Part shown: positions 16,760-24,445 of the stretch, piece after piece
Position numbering within the stretch: position 1 is the stretch's first letter
Layout: each line of letters begins with the position of its first letter
NCBI RefSeq assembly: GCF_022815645.1
Contig: NZ_JALGRO010000018.1
Coordinates: 1 to 64,000 of the forward strand
DNA length: 64,000 bases
Direction: 5' to 3'
Source of the DNA: Curtobacterium sp. VKM Ac-2922
Lineage (GTDB): Bacteria > Actinomycetota > Actinomycetes > Actinomycetales > Microbacteriaceae
The notes under the pieces: generated by a model
The model's input: the letters and a program-made list of their open reading frames with translations, nothing else
Databases searched by the model: none
Told to the model about the DNA's origin: nothing
Translations under genes and position numbers: made by a program

Positions 16760-17995
16760 CTAGGCCGCGCGCCCGTGCAGTCCGCTCCGGAGCGCCCGCT
16801 CGTGCACGGCGGCACCGACGCGTTCGGCGAGCGCGTCGAGCTCGTCGGCGACGTCGACCACGAGCCACGCACGGTTGCGGCGGCGCGTGGTGACCGCCCG
16901 GAGCCGGCCGGTCCGGACGAGCGGGTCGACGAACCCGTCCGTCGTGGTGCCCGCGGCATGGGCGAACGCGTCGGCCTGGTCCTCGGTGAGCACGACGTCG
17001 GTCAGCAGTGGGTCCGTGTTGCCTGCGCGCTCAACGTGCAGCGGGTCCCCGCTCGCCGCGCGCTCGTCGAGCACCAGCGCGGTGAGGGCTGCTTCGTCGC
17101 AGGCAGTCCCGATCGCCACGGCCAGGTCGGCGACGAAGTCGTGCACGGTGCCCGACCGGTACCGCACCAGGTGGTCGAAGTACCGCGCACGATCGGCCAC
17201 CAGGGCGGTCGCCACGGGCACGGTGGTCGACCTCGTGACACCGCGACGTCGCAGCACCGCGCCGATCAGCGCGCGGCCGATGCGTCCGTTGCCGTCCGTG
17301 AAGGGGTGGATCGACTCGAACTGGGCGTGTGCGATCGCAGCCTGTGCCACGGGGTGCAGGTCGTCGCGCGCCACGAACGCCAGCAGGTCGTCCATCAGCT
17401 CGGGCACCAGCTCGGGCGGTGGTGGGACGTACGACGCCAGCCGCGGCGACCGACCGCCGCCGATCCAGTTCTGCACCGTGCGCCACCGACCGGCGTCGTG
17501 GCCGTCGACCGGGTCGTCGCGTAACAGGTCGTGGTGGGCGCGCAGGAGCGACGCCGTGGTGACCGCACCCGTGGCGGCGTCGTCCTGCATGCGACGGAGG
17601 GCGGTGGTCGCCGCGACCATCAGCGAAGCGCTGTCGTTCGCTCGGGAGCCGACGACCGCCCGGGCGTAGTCGACCAGGTCGGCGTGCTCGTCCTCGATCC
17701 GCGAGGACGCGACGGCCTCGGTCCGAGTGAGCAGCCCGCCGAGCGGAGCCAGGCGCTCGCCGTGCGTCTGGTCGAGGTCGCGCAGGGCGTCCGTGGCACG
17801 GTCGAGCAGCGGCAGGTGGTCCCACTGCGGTCGGTACCGGATGTCGGCGATGTGCGGCGGGATGGACACCCGGATCGACGTCGTCAGGCGGTCCGCTCGC
17901 GACCCACGCAACGCACTGCGCCACGGCACCAGCGCGGACGTGTGGACGGCCAGCTCGGGCAGCGTGCTGTGGCGGGACGGTGGGTGATGCGGCAT
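16760..17995 (-). CDS. Fic-family protein (putative AMPylase)
   Basis: 411 aa from the ATG at 17995; a TTG at 18031 would add 12 residues without better support. The Fic core motif HPFTDGNGRIGR is complete at 230-241. A Fic N-terminal domain precedes it and a winged-helix-like segment follows. The intramolecular inhibitory helix motif, normally (S/T)xxxE(G/N), reads SSRIED at 97-102, so the last position is changed while the key Glu remains. Fic proteins transfer AMP to Ser, Thr or Tyr hydroxyls of target proteins. No separate antitoxin gene is seen. The oligopeptidase B gene follows after 9 bp. Confidence 0.9.
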   Translation of the reverse strand: MPHHPPSRHSTLPELAVHTSALVPWRSALRGSRADRLTTSIRVSIPPHIADIRYRPQWDHLPLLDRATDALRDLDQTHGERLAPLGGLLTRTEAVASSRIEDEHADLVDYARAVVGSRANDSASLMVAATTALRRMQDDAATGAVTTASLLRAHHDLLRDDPVDGHDAGRWRTVQNWIGGGRSPRLASYVPPPPELVPELMDDLLAFVARDDLHPVAQAAIAHAQFESIHPFTDGNGRIGRALIGAVLRRRGVTRSTTVPVATALVADRARYFDHLVRYRSGTVHDFVADLAVAIGTACDEAALTALVLDERAASGDPLHVERAGNTDPLLTDVVLTEDQADAFAHAAGTTTDGFVDPLVRTGRLRAVTTRRRNRAWLVVDVADELDALAERVGAAVHERALRSGLHGRAA

Positions 17996-18032
17996 GTCGT
18001 CACGGTAGGGACCGCGCGCCCTGTGGTGCAAC

Positions 18033-18058
18033 GAATTCGTATGTTGTATTCCGTTGTC
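18033..18058. promoter_or_regulatory. AT-richer divergent promoter region
   Basis: The spacer between the Fic and amidohydrolase genes holds a locally AT-rich stretch with the palindrome ACGAATTCGT and TATGTTGTATTC. It is the only place for promoters of both genes. No operator family could be assigned. Confidence 0.35.
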
Positions 18059-18087
18059 CCCGAAGCAGGGCGACTACCGTGGACCGC

Positions 18088-19284
18088 ATGCCCAACTCCT
18101 TCGTCATCACCGGTGCGCACGTCGTCCCCGTCACCTCCGCCGAGTTCGACGGAGCGGTCGTCGTCGAGGACGGCCGCATCACCGCGTTCGGCCCGGACCT
18201 GACCCCGCCCGCCGGGCTGCCGGTCGTCGACGCCGCCGGTGCCTGGCTCGTCCCCGGGTTCGTCGAGTCCCACGGGCACGTCGGCATCCACGAAGAGGCG
18301 AACGGCCCCGCGGGCAACGACACGAACGAGCTGACCGGTCCGAACATGGCCGGCGTCCGGGCGATCGACGCCGTCGACATCGACGACGAGGGGTTCCGCG
18401 ACGCCCTGTCCGGCGGGGTCACGAGCATCGTCGTCAAGCCCGGCTCCGGCAACCCGATCGGCGGACAGACCGTCGCCATCAAGACCTGGGGCGGACGCAC
18501 GATCGACGAGCAGCTCATCTCCGACGCGGTCAGCGTCAAGAGCGCCCTCGGCGAGAACCCGAAGCGCGTCTACGGCGACAAGGGCCAGACGCCCTCGACC
18601 CGGCTGGGCGTGGCCAAGGTCATCCGCGACGCCTTCGTCGACGCGCAGAACTACCGGGCCGCCCGCGACGCTGCAGCCCGCAAGGACGAGCCGTTCGCGC
18701 GTGACCTGACCAAGGAGACGCTGGTGCGTGTGCTCGACGGCGAACTCGCGTGGGACCAGCACACCCACCGCCACGACGACATCGCCACCGCGATCCGGCT
18801 GTCCGAGGAGTTCGGCTACCGGCTCGTCGTCAACCACGGCACCGAGGGGCACAAGATCGCCGACGTGCTGGCAGCGAAGGACATCCCCGTCATCTACGGG
18901 CCGCTGTTCACCAGCCGGTCCAAGGTCGAGCTGCGCGACCGCGGCATCCCGCACCTCGCGGCGCTCGCCGCGGCCGGCGTCCGGGTCGCGATCACGACGG
19001 ACGCGCCCGTGGTCCCGATCAACATGCTCGTCGACCAGGCGATCGCCGCGGTGAAGGAGGGCCTGCCGCACCAGACGGCCCTCGAGGCGCTCACGGTGAA
19101 CCCCGCCACCTTCCTGGGCTTCGGAGACCGGGTGGGGCAGCTCGCGGTCGGACACGACGCCGACCTGGTGCTGTGGACGGGCGACCCGCTCGATGCCACC
19201 AGCCGCGCGACGCGCGTGTGGATCGAGGGCAACCAGGTCTACACGTGGGCCGACGGCGTCGGCACGACCGTGCCCCGCTGGTGA
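18088..19284 (+). CDS. Metal-dependent amidohydrolase (imidazolonepropionase-like)
   Basis: 398 aa from the ATG at 18088. The metal-site motif is HGHV within GFVESHGHVGIH. Further ligands are likely in WDQHTHRHDD, LVVNHGTEGH and the Asp in ITTDAPVVP. The C-terminus LAVGHDADLVLWTGDPLD is typical of the amidohydrolase superfamily. These enzymes hydrolyse cyclic amides or similar C-N bonds using one or two metals. No signal peptide is present, so it is cytoplasmic. It is a single gene, divergent from the Fic gene. The substrate cannot be inferred. Confidence 0.88.
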   Translation: MPNSFVITGAHVVPVTSAEFDGAVVVEDGRITAFGPDLTPPAGLPVVDAAGAWLVPGFVESHGHVGIHEEANGPAGNDTNELTGPNMAGVRAIDAVDIDDEGFRDALSGGVTSIVVKPGSGNPIGGQTVAIKTWGGRTIDEQLISDAVSVKSALGENPKRVYGDKGQTPSTRLGVAKVIRDAFVDAQNYRAARDAAARKDEPFARDLTKETLVRVLDGELAWDQHTHRHDDIATAIRLSEEFGYRLVVNHGTEGHKIADVLAAKDIPVIYGPLFTSRSKVELRDRGIPHLAALAAAGVRVAITTDAPVVPINMLVDQAIAAVKEGLPHQTALEALTVNPATFLGFGDRVGQLAVGHDADLVLWTGDPLDATSRATRVWIEGNQVYTWADGVGTTVPRW

Positions 19285-19307
19285 CACGGTGACCGCCTGC
19301 AGGCGCA

Positions 19308-19342
19308 GTGCCGGTCCGACGGACCGGCACCGGGCCTCCAGA
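19308..19342. terminator. Hairpin with family 3 half-arm
   Basis: GTGCCGGTCC and GGACCGGCAC form a perfect 10-bp stem with a 3-base loop at 19308-19330. CGGGCCTCC follows at once, matching one arm of the dispersed GGAGGC-CGG family. It lies between two convergent genes. Confidence 0.65.
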
Positions 19343-19350
19343 GGGTCACG

Positions 19351-20241
19351 TCACGACTCGCGCGACAGCAGGAAGTCGTTGACCTGCTCGGTCATCGCGA
19401 GGTCCATCGCGTGCTCGTGGCCGTCGACCGAGCGGATGGGCGCCGCCTGGCGCACGCTCGACACGAGCCACAGGGCATCCGCGGCGCGCAGGTCGTCCAT
19501 CGTGACCAGCTCGTAGGACGTCTCGATGCCCTGCTGCTCGGCGAACCGGAACACGTCCGCCTGCGTGGTACCGGCCAGGATCCCGATGTCGGTGCGCGGC
19601 GTGACCAGGCGTCCGGCGACCGACATGACCAGGTTGGCCCGGGTGCCCTCGAGCACGTACCCGTCGGTCGTCACGAACAGGGCGTCGTCGGCGCCCCGTC
19701 GGGTGGCCTCGCGCAGCGCCGCCATGTTCACCGCGTAGGACAGCGTCTTCGCACCCTGCAGCAGCCACGGCGAGGTGCGCTCGACGTCGTGCCGGTAGCC
19801 GCGGTCGAGCGTGACCACCGAGATGCCCTCGGTGCGGGCCGGGGTGGAGTCCCCGGACGCGGCGGCGTACACCCAGCCGGTCGGCCGGCCCGATCCCTCG
19901 ACGCCGCGGGTCAGGACCGTCTTCGCGAAGGCCTCGCGCACCGGGTCGAGCTCGGCGCACACGGCCTCGATCGCCCGCCGCCACGCGTCGAGGTCGGGCA
20001 GCGGCAGGTCGAGCATGCCGGCGGACCGCACGAACCGTGCCAGGTGCGCCTCGAGCGCCTGCGGACGGCCGTCCACGACGGTGATGGTCTCGAACACGCC
20101 GTCACCGCGGACGACGCCCAGGTCCTGCACCTCGAGCTGGTGGTCCAGCGGCGCCTCGAACGTGAACGCGTCAGCGGACGGGTCGTGCGCCGCGGCGTCT
20201 CGGGAGGGCTGGTTCAGGACGGCGAGCACGGTTTCGGTCAT
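19351..20241 (-). CDS. Class IV PLP aminotransferase (aminodeoxychorismate lyase-like)
   Basis: 296 aa from the ATG at 20241. It has the fold-type IV signature: the PLP Lys165 in LLQGAKTLSYAVNM, then VLEGTRANLVMSV and GILAGTTQADV. The N-terminal GVVRGDGVFETITV block is typical of the PabC/DAAT/BCAT group. The length fits 4-amino-4-deoxychorismate lyase, which makes p-aminobenzoate for folate, but D-amino-acid transaminase cannot be excluded. No pabA or pabB is nearby. It follows the small gene at 20275-20625 on the same strand with a 33-bp gap. Confidence 0.85.
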   Translation of the reverse strand: MTETVLAVLNQPSRDAAAHDPSADAFTFEAPLDHQLEVQDLGVVRGDGVFETITVVDGRPQALEAHLARFVRSAGMLDLPLPDLDAWRRAIEAVCAELDPVREAFAKTVLTRGVEGSGRPTGWVYAAASGDSTPARTEGISVVTLDRGYRHDVERTSPWLLQGAKTLSYAVNMAALREATRRGADDALFVTTDGYVLEGTRANLVMSVAGRLVTPRTDIGILAGTTQADVFRFAEQQGIETSYELVTMDDLRAADALWLVSSVRQAAPIRSVDGHEHAMDLAMTEQVNDFLLSRES

Positions 20242-20274
20242 GCGGCCATCCAACCGCAGCAGCCGTGGTGCCGG

Positions 20275-20625
20275 TCAGGACCGCTCGGGGAGCGCGCCCA
20301 TGAGCTTCCACACCGTCGCGGTCAGCTCCGGGTGCTGCAGGGCGATGCGCCGCAGCCGGTGGTACTCCTCGCCCAGCCGGGTGCCCTGACCCGACGCCGG
20401 GTGCGAGGACCACTGCGCGCTGCGCTGGCCGATGGCGGCATCGAGTTCGAGCGCTTCCTCGCGCAGGATCAGGACGACCTGTTCGTCGACGGTGGGCAGC
20501 AGGTGCATGAACTCCCAGGGATCGTCGCCCTGGCGTGACCGGTGCTCGACGATCATCGAGATCTCTTCGGCGGCCTCGGCGCGCAGCACTTCGAGGCTGC
20601 GCCCGAATCGCCGGTGCTCAGCCAC
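20275..20625 (-). CDS. Small conserved-looking hypothetical protein
   Basis: 116 aa from the GTG at 20625, which follows GCGGGGG. It is a helical cytoplasmic protein with no known motif (contains EFMHLLPTVDEQVVLILREE). The longer frame back to 20934 runs antisense through the Nudix gene and is not used. It is divergent from the Nudix gene with 64 bp between starts and probably cotranscribed with the aminotransferase. Confidence 0.65.
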   Translation of the reverse strand: MAEHRRFGRSLEVLRAEAAEEISMIVEHRSRQGDDPWEFMHLLPTVDEQVVLILREEALELDAAIGQRSAQWSSHPASGQGTRLGEEYHRLRRIALQHPELTATVWKLMGALPERS

Positions 20626-20689
20626 GACGCCCCCGCAGCACGCCTGCCATGGATCGAGCGTACGCCAGATCGTCGGCCAGACTGGACAC

Positions 20690-21223
20690 GTGAGCGAGCG
20701 CGACGAGACCAAGAACCAGCACCCCCGGGTCGTGGTCGTGTACCTGCTGCGCAGCGGCGTCACGGGCGACGAGGTGCTGCTCGGCGAGAAGCGGCGGGGC
20801 CTCGGCGCGGGGCGCGTGGTCGGGCCCGGCGGCAAGCGCGAGGGCGCCGAGACGGCGGTCGAGACCGCGGTGCGCGAGGTCGCCGAAGAGGTCGGCCTGC
20901 GGCTCGACCCGGCCGACCTGGAGGCCCGGGGCACGTTGGACTACCGGTTCCCGTACCGGCCGTCCTGGTCCCAGGTCTCCGACGTGTTCGTCGGTCGGCG
21001 CTGGTCCGGCACGCCGACCGCCAGCGACGAGCTCGCCGCGCGGTGGGTGCCAGTCGACGACGTCCCCTACGACGCGATGTGGGACGATGCGCGGTACTGG
21101 CTGCCCGGCGTGCTGGCGGGCGGGACGGTCGATGCGCGGTTCACGTTCGCCGACGACGACGCCACGGTCGTGGGGTTCAGCGGCACGGGCGTCGTCGCGC
21201 CCGAAGGTCACGGAGCGCACTGA
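20690..21223 (+). CDS. Nudix hydrolase (MutT/MTH1-like)
   Basis: 177 aa from the GTG at 20690. The full Nudix box, G-x5-E-x7-REVxEExGL, spans residues 48-70 (GGKREGAETAV then ETAVREVAEEVGL). The preceding GAGRVVGPGGKR resembles the MTH1 subgroup, which hydrolyses oxidised purine nucleoside triphosphates. Such enzymes sanitise the nucleotide pool. The N-terminus VVVVYLLRSG is the usual first strand. Longer in-frame starts exist, but they lie over the opposite-strand gene. Confidence 0.87.
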   Translation: MSERDETKNQHPRVVVVYLLRSGVTGDEVLLGEKRRGLGAGRVVGPGGKREGAETAVETAVREVAEEVGLRLDPADLEARGTLDYRFPYRPSWSQVSDVFVGRRWSGTPTASDELAARWVPVDDVPYDAMWDDARYWLPGVLAGGTVDARFTFADDDATVVGFSGTGVVAPEGHGAH

Positions 21224-21364
21224 CGGCGGCACCGCCGGACCCCCTGCGGCATGTCGCACCCTTCGGCGGCTTCCCGCATCCGGGCGTACGAACCCGTCGG
21301 AGTACCTCGACCCGGAGTTAGCGTCGGTCGACCGCCGCCGTCGATGCACCGTGAAGGGGCCCAC

Positions 21365-24112
21365 GTGCTCACCTCCTCCGGAACCCTGCCGGGCTCCCTG
21401 TCCGACCACCGTGGTGCCGACGTGCCCGAGACCTCGCTGCTGGCGGGGCTGTCGGACGTCGCGCGGCGGGTGCCGGATGCCCTGGCGGTGACGGACGAGC
21501 ACCTGTCCCTGACCCACGCCGAACTCGACCGGGTGACCCGCGCCGTCGGGGTCCTGCTCGACGAACGACTCACCCCGGACGACCACAGCGGGCTCGGCGT
21601 CGACGTCCCCCAGGGCGGTGCGTCCGTCCCCGTCGGTGTGCTCGTCACCCACGGTGTCGGATCCGTCCTGGCCACGCTCGGGCTGATCCGTGCCGGCCGC
21701 ACCATCGTCGCGCTCGATCCGTTCCTGCCCGAGGCCCGACTGCGCCACGTGATGTCGCTGGCCGGCATCGTGGACATCGTGGCGGACCGGGCGCACGCTG
21801 CGCAGGCCGCGACCCTGGTGGCGGACCGGGGCACGGTCCTGCTGTTCGCACCGCTCGTGGCCGAGGCCCGCGCGGTCGCCGCCACCGACGCCGACATCCG
21901 CGACGTCGCGGCGGCCCAGGGCCGAGGCGGGCGCGACCCGCTCGTGATCATCTTCACCTCCGGTTCGACCGGCGCCCCCAAGGGCGTCGTGATGACGCAC
22001 CGGCAGGCCATGGCCGACACCGTCGCCGAACGCGAGGTCTTCCGGTTCACGGCCGAGGACCGGCTGGCGTCGGTGCTGCCCCACGGTTTCTCGGCCGGGT
22101 TCTCGCTGGTGCTGTCCGGGCTGCTGGCCGGCGCCTCGATGCACGTCGCCGACCCGCGCCGCACCGGCGTCGACGGCCTGGCCGCCTGGATCCACGACGC
22201 CGAGCTGACGACGCTGCACACCACCCCGCACCTGGTCCGGTCCCTGGTCGGCGCACTCGACGCTGCGGACGACCGGCTGCGCGGCCTGCGCATGGTCGCC
22301 ACCGTCGGCGAGGCCGTGACCGGTCCGGACCTGGCCGCGCTCCGACCGCTGCTCGGACCGACGACGTCGTTCTGCAACTGGACGGGCTCGAGCGAGACGA
22401 ACGTCTACGCCGTCAACGAGATCCTGGCCACCGACCCGATCCCGGAGCGCAGCATCCCCTCCGGTCGGATCGTCGCCGGCAAGCGCATCGTGCTGCGCCG
22501 ACCGGACGGCACCACGGCCGACGTCGGCGAGTCCGGGGAGATCGTCTGCATCTCACACGCCATGACGAGCGGCTACTGGGGTGCCCCCGAGACCACGGCG
22601 ACCCGGGCCGGAACCGCCGAGGACGGTACCCCCTCGTGGGCCGTCGGTGACCTGGGCCGCTTCGACGAGGACGGTCGCATCACCCTGCTCGGCCGCGCCG
22701 ACGACGCCGTCAAGGTCCGGGGCTACCTGGTCGAGCCGAGCGAGGTCGAGTCCGCCCTGCGCACGGTCGACACCGTGCAGGAGGCCGCCGTGATCGCGGT
22801 CAAGGCCCCGCCGGCACCGACCCGCCTGGTCGCGTACGTCGTCACGAAGCGGGGGCGGCGCTCAGCATCACCCGCGGCGATCCGCAAGGCGCTGCGCGAC
22901 ATGCTGCCGGACTACATGGTGCCGACGGCGATCGTCCCGATGGCCGAACTGCCCCGCAACGAACGCGGCAAGGTCGACCGGGCAGCCCTGCCCGAGGCGC
23001 CGTCGCTCGCGATGACCCTGGGTGAGGGCGGCACAGCGCTGCCCGACGCCGACACGTACGACCAGTGGGAGCTCGCGGTCGCGCAGATCTGGTCCGAGGT
23101 CCTCGGACTGCCCGCGGTCGGTCCGCTGCAGCTGCCGTCGGTCGGGCTCGACAACGACTTCGCCGAACTCGGCGGGGACTCGCTGTCCGCCGAGGAGATG
23201 CTCGCCACCGTGAGCGACCGACTCGGCGTCGAGCTGCCGTCCACCGACCTGCTGGAGTTCCCGACCGTCCGGACCTTCGCCGCTCGTGCACGCCTCGGCG
23301 CCACCGCGGTCCCGAGCCACCCGGACGTGATGACCCTGGCCGACGGCGCCGGCAGCACCAACGCCCCGCTGTTCTGCGTCGCCGGAGCCGGTGCGCTCGG
23401 CCTGACCTGGGCACCGCTGTCGCGACGACTCGGGGACCGTGCCGTGTACGCCTTCCAGCAGCACGGGCTCGAACGTCGCTCCGTGCCCGACTGGAGCATC
23501 CCCGCGATGGCGAAGCGCAGCATCGAGCTCATGCGCGTCGTGCAGCCCCGTGGCCCGTACACGATCGCCGGGCACTCGTTCGGCGGCCTGGTCGCGCTCG
23601 AGATGGCGTCGATCCTGACGGCCTCGGGGCAGCAGGTACACCGCGTCGTGCTCGTCGACACGTACCTGCCCGAGCAGAGCGCCGAGCAGGTCGACGTCGT
23701 CGAGTTCGGCGAGCTGGACCTGGGGCGCGGGTCGACCGCCACCCGGAGTCGGGTCCGCAAGGCCCTGGCGTCGAGGACCGAGTTCCTCCGTGACCGTGTG
23801 CTCGCACCGTTCGGCCAGATCGGGCGTCGTGCACGGGCGTACGGCGCCGGGGTGTTCCGCTGGCAGGGACAGCAGCAGTTCCGCGCGTTCTTCGACCACG
23901 CGGTGATCGTCTCGCGGCGCTACCGGCCGCCGGTGTACTCCGGCGCGGTGACGCTCGTCGTCGCGGACGGCAACGACTCCGGGGCCGAGCGCTGGGCGCC
24001 GTTCCTGGTGGACGGCCCGGACGTGGTGCGCATGCACAGCGAGCACAGCTCGGTGCTGCGGGAGCCCTACGTCGCGGAACTCGCCGACGCGCTCCGCGAC
24101 CAGCTGGGCTGA
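21365..24112 (+). CDS. Single-module NRPS-like enzyme (adenylation-carrier-thioesterase)
   Basis: 915 aa from the GTG at 21365, which follows AAGGGG. The adenylation domain (about 25-545) shows the A3 loop TSGSTGAPKG (198-207), the A5-like GSSETN (341-346), A7/A8 GDLGRFDEDGR and ADDAVKVRGY, and the A10 Lys in ERGKVDR. A carrier domain follows with the phosphopantetheine Ser606 in LGGDSL. The thioesterase has Ser738 in GHSFGG, Asp765 in LVDTYLP and His891 or His894. There is no condensation domain. At the A4 position (FDxS in amino-acid activators) the sequence reads GFSAGFS, so the Asp that holds the alpha-amino group seems absent. This suggests a keto, hydroxy, aryl or fatty acid substrate. 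Product unknown. Confidence 0.92.
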   Translation: MLTSSGTLPGSLSDHRGADVPETSLLAGLSDVARRVPDALAVTDEHLSLTHAELDRVTRAVGVLLDERLTPDDHSGLGVDVPQGGASVPVGVLVTHGVGSVLATLGLIRAGRTIVALDPFLPEARLRHVMSLAGIVDIVADRAHAAQAATLVADRGTVLLFAPLVAEARAVAATDADIRDVAAAQGRGGRDPLVIIFTSGSTGAPKGVVMTHRQAMADTVAEREVFRFTAEDRLASVLPHGFSAGFSLVLSGLLAGASMHVADPRRTGVDGLAAWIHDAELTTLHTTPHLVRSLVGALDAADDRLRGLRMVATVGEAVTGPDLAALRPLLGPTTSFCNWTGSSETNVYAVNEILATDPIPERSIPSGRIVAGKRIVLRRPDGTTADVGESGEIVCISHAMTSGYWGAPETTATRAGTAEDGTPSWAVGDLGRFDEDGRITLLGRADDAVKVRGYLVEPSEVESALRTVDTVQEAAVIAVKAPPAPTRLVAYVVTKRGRRSASPAAIRKALRDMLPDYMVPTAIVPMAELPRNERGKVDRAALPEAPSLAMTLGEGGTALPDADTYDQWELAVAQIWSEVLGLPAVGPLQLPSVGLDNDFAELGGDSLSAEEMLATVSDRLGVELPSTDLLEFPTVRTFAARARLGATAVPSHPDVMTLADGAGSTNAPLFCVAGAGALGLTWAPLSRRLGDRAVYAFQQHGLERRSVPDWSIPAMAKRSIELMRVVQPRGPYTIAGHSFGGLVALEMASILTASGQQVHRVVLVDTYLPEQSAEQVDVVEFGELDLGRGSTATRSRVRKALASRTEFLRDRVLAPFGQIGRRARAYGAGVFRWQGQQQFRAFFDHAVIVSRRYRPPVYSGAVTLVVADGNDSGAERWAPFLVDGPDVVRMHSEHSSVLREPYVAELADALRDQLG

Positions 24113-24137
24113 CGCGTCCGGCTGGGCTGACGCGTCC
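24103..24137 (+). repeat. Tandem 17-bp duplication over a stop codon
   Basis: GCTGGGCTGACGCGTCC occurs at 24103-24119 and again at 24121-24137. The first copy contains the stop codon of the NRPS-like gene. Confidence 0.8.
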
Positions 24138-24143
24138 TGCTGG

Positions 24144-24419
24144 TCAGCGCGTGCGGGTGCTGCCGGTCCGGGCCTCTTCGGCCGCGGCGATGACGTCGGC
24201 GTCCCCGCTCTGCCCGCCGAGCGGCCGGACGAAGAAGTCGACGATGCCCACCGCGATCGCGGCGACCAGGGCGAACATCGCCCAGCCGACGAACAGCCCG
24301 GCGGTGTTGCGCCCGTCGGCCGGGGCGAGCGCGACACTCGCGACCCACAGGCCCGCGGTCAGCACGAGCAGGACGACGACGGCGGTGACGAGCAGGCGGT
24401 GCCAGGCGGAACGGGTCAT
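24144..24419 (-). CDS. Small two-helix membrane protein
   Basis: 91 aa from the ATG at 24419. It has two clear membrane helices (LLVTAVVVLLVLTAGLWVA and GLFVGWAMFALVAAIAVGI) and a short charged C-terminus. No family is recognised. It lies 26 bp downstream of the 517-aa membrane protein gene on the same strand, so it is probably its operon partner, and it converges with the NRPS-like gene. Confidence 0.7.
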   Translation of the reverse strand: MTRSAWHRLLVTAVVVLLVLTAGLWVASVALAPADGRNTAGLFVGWAMFALVAAIAVGIVDFFVRPLGGQSGDADVIAAAEEARTGSTRTR

Positions 24420-24445
24420 GATCGGCCCAGGATACCGCGCCGGCG

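Noticed and set aside
14708-17524. A 938-codon plus-strand frame over oligopeptidase B and Fic
   Set aside because: It spans two well-supported minus-strand genes with intact catalytic motifs and shows no domain of its own.
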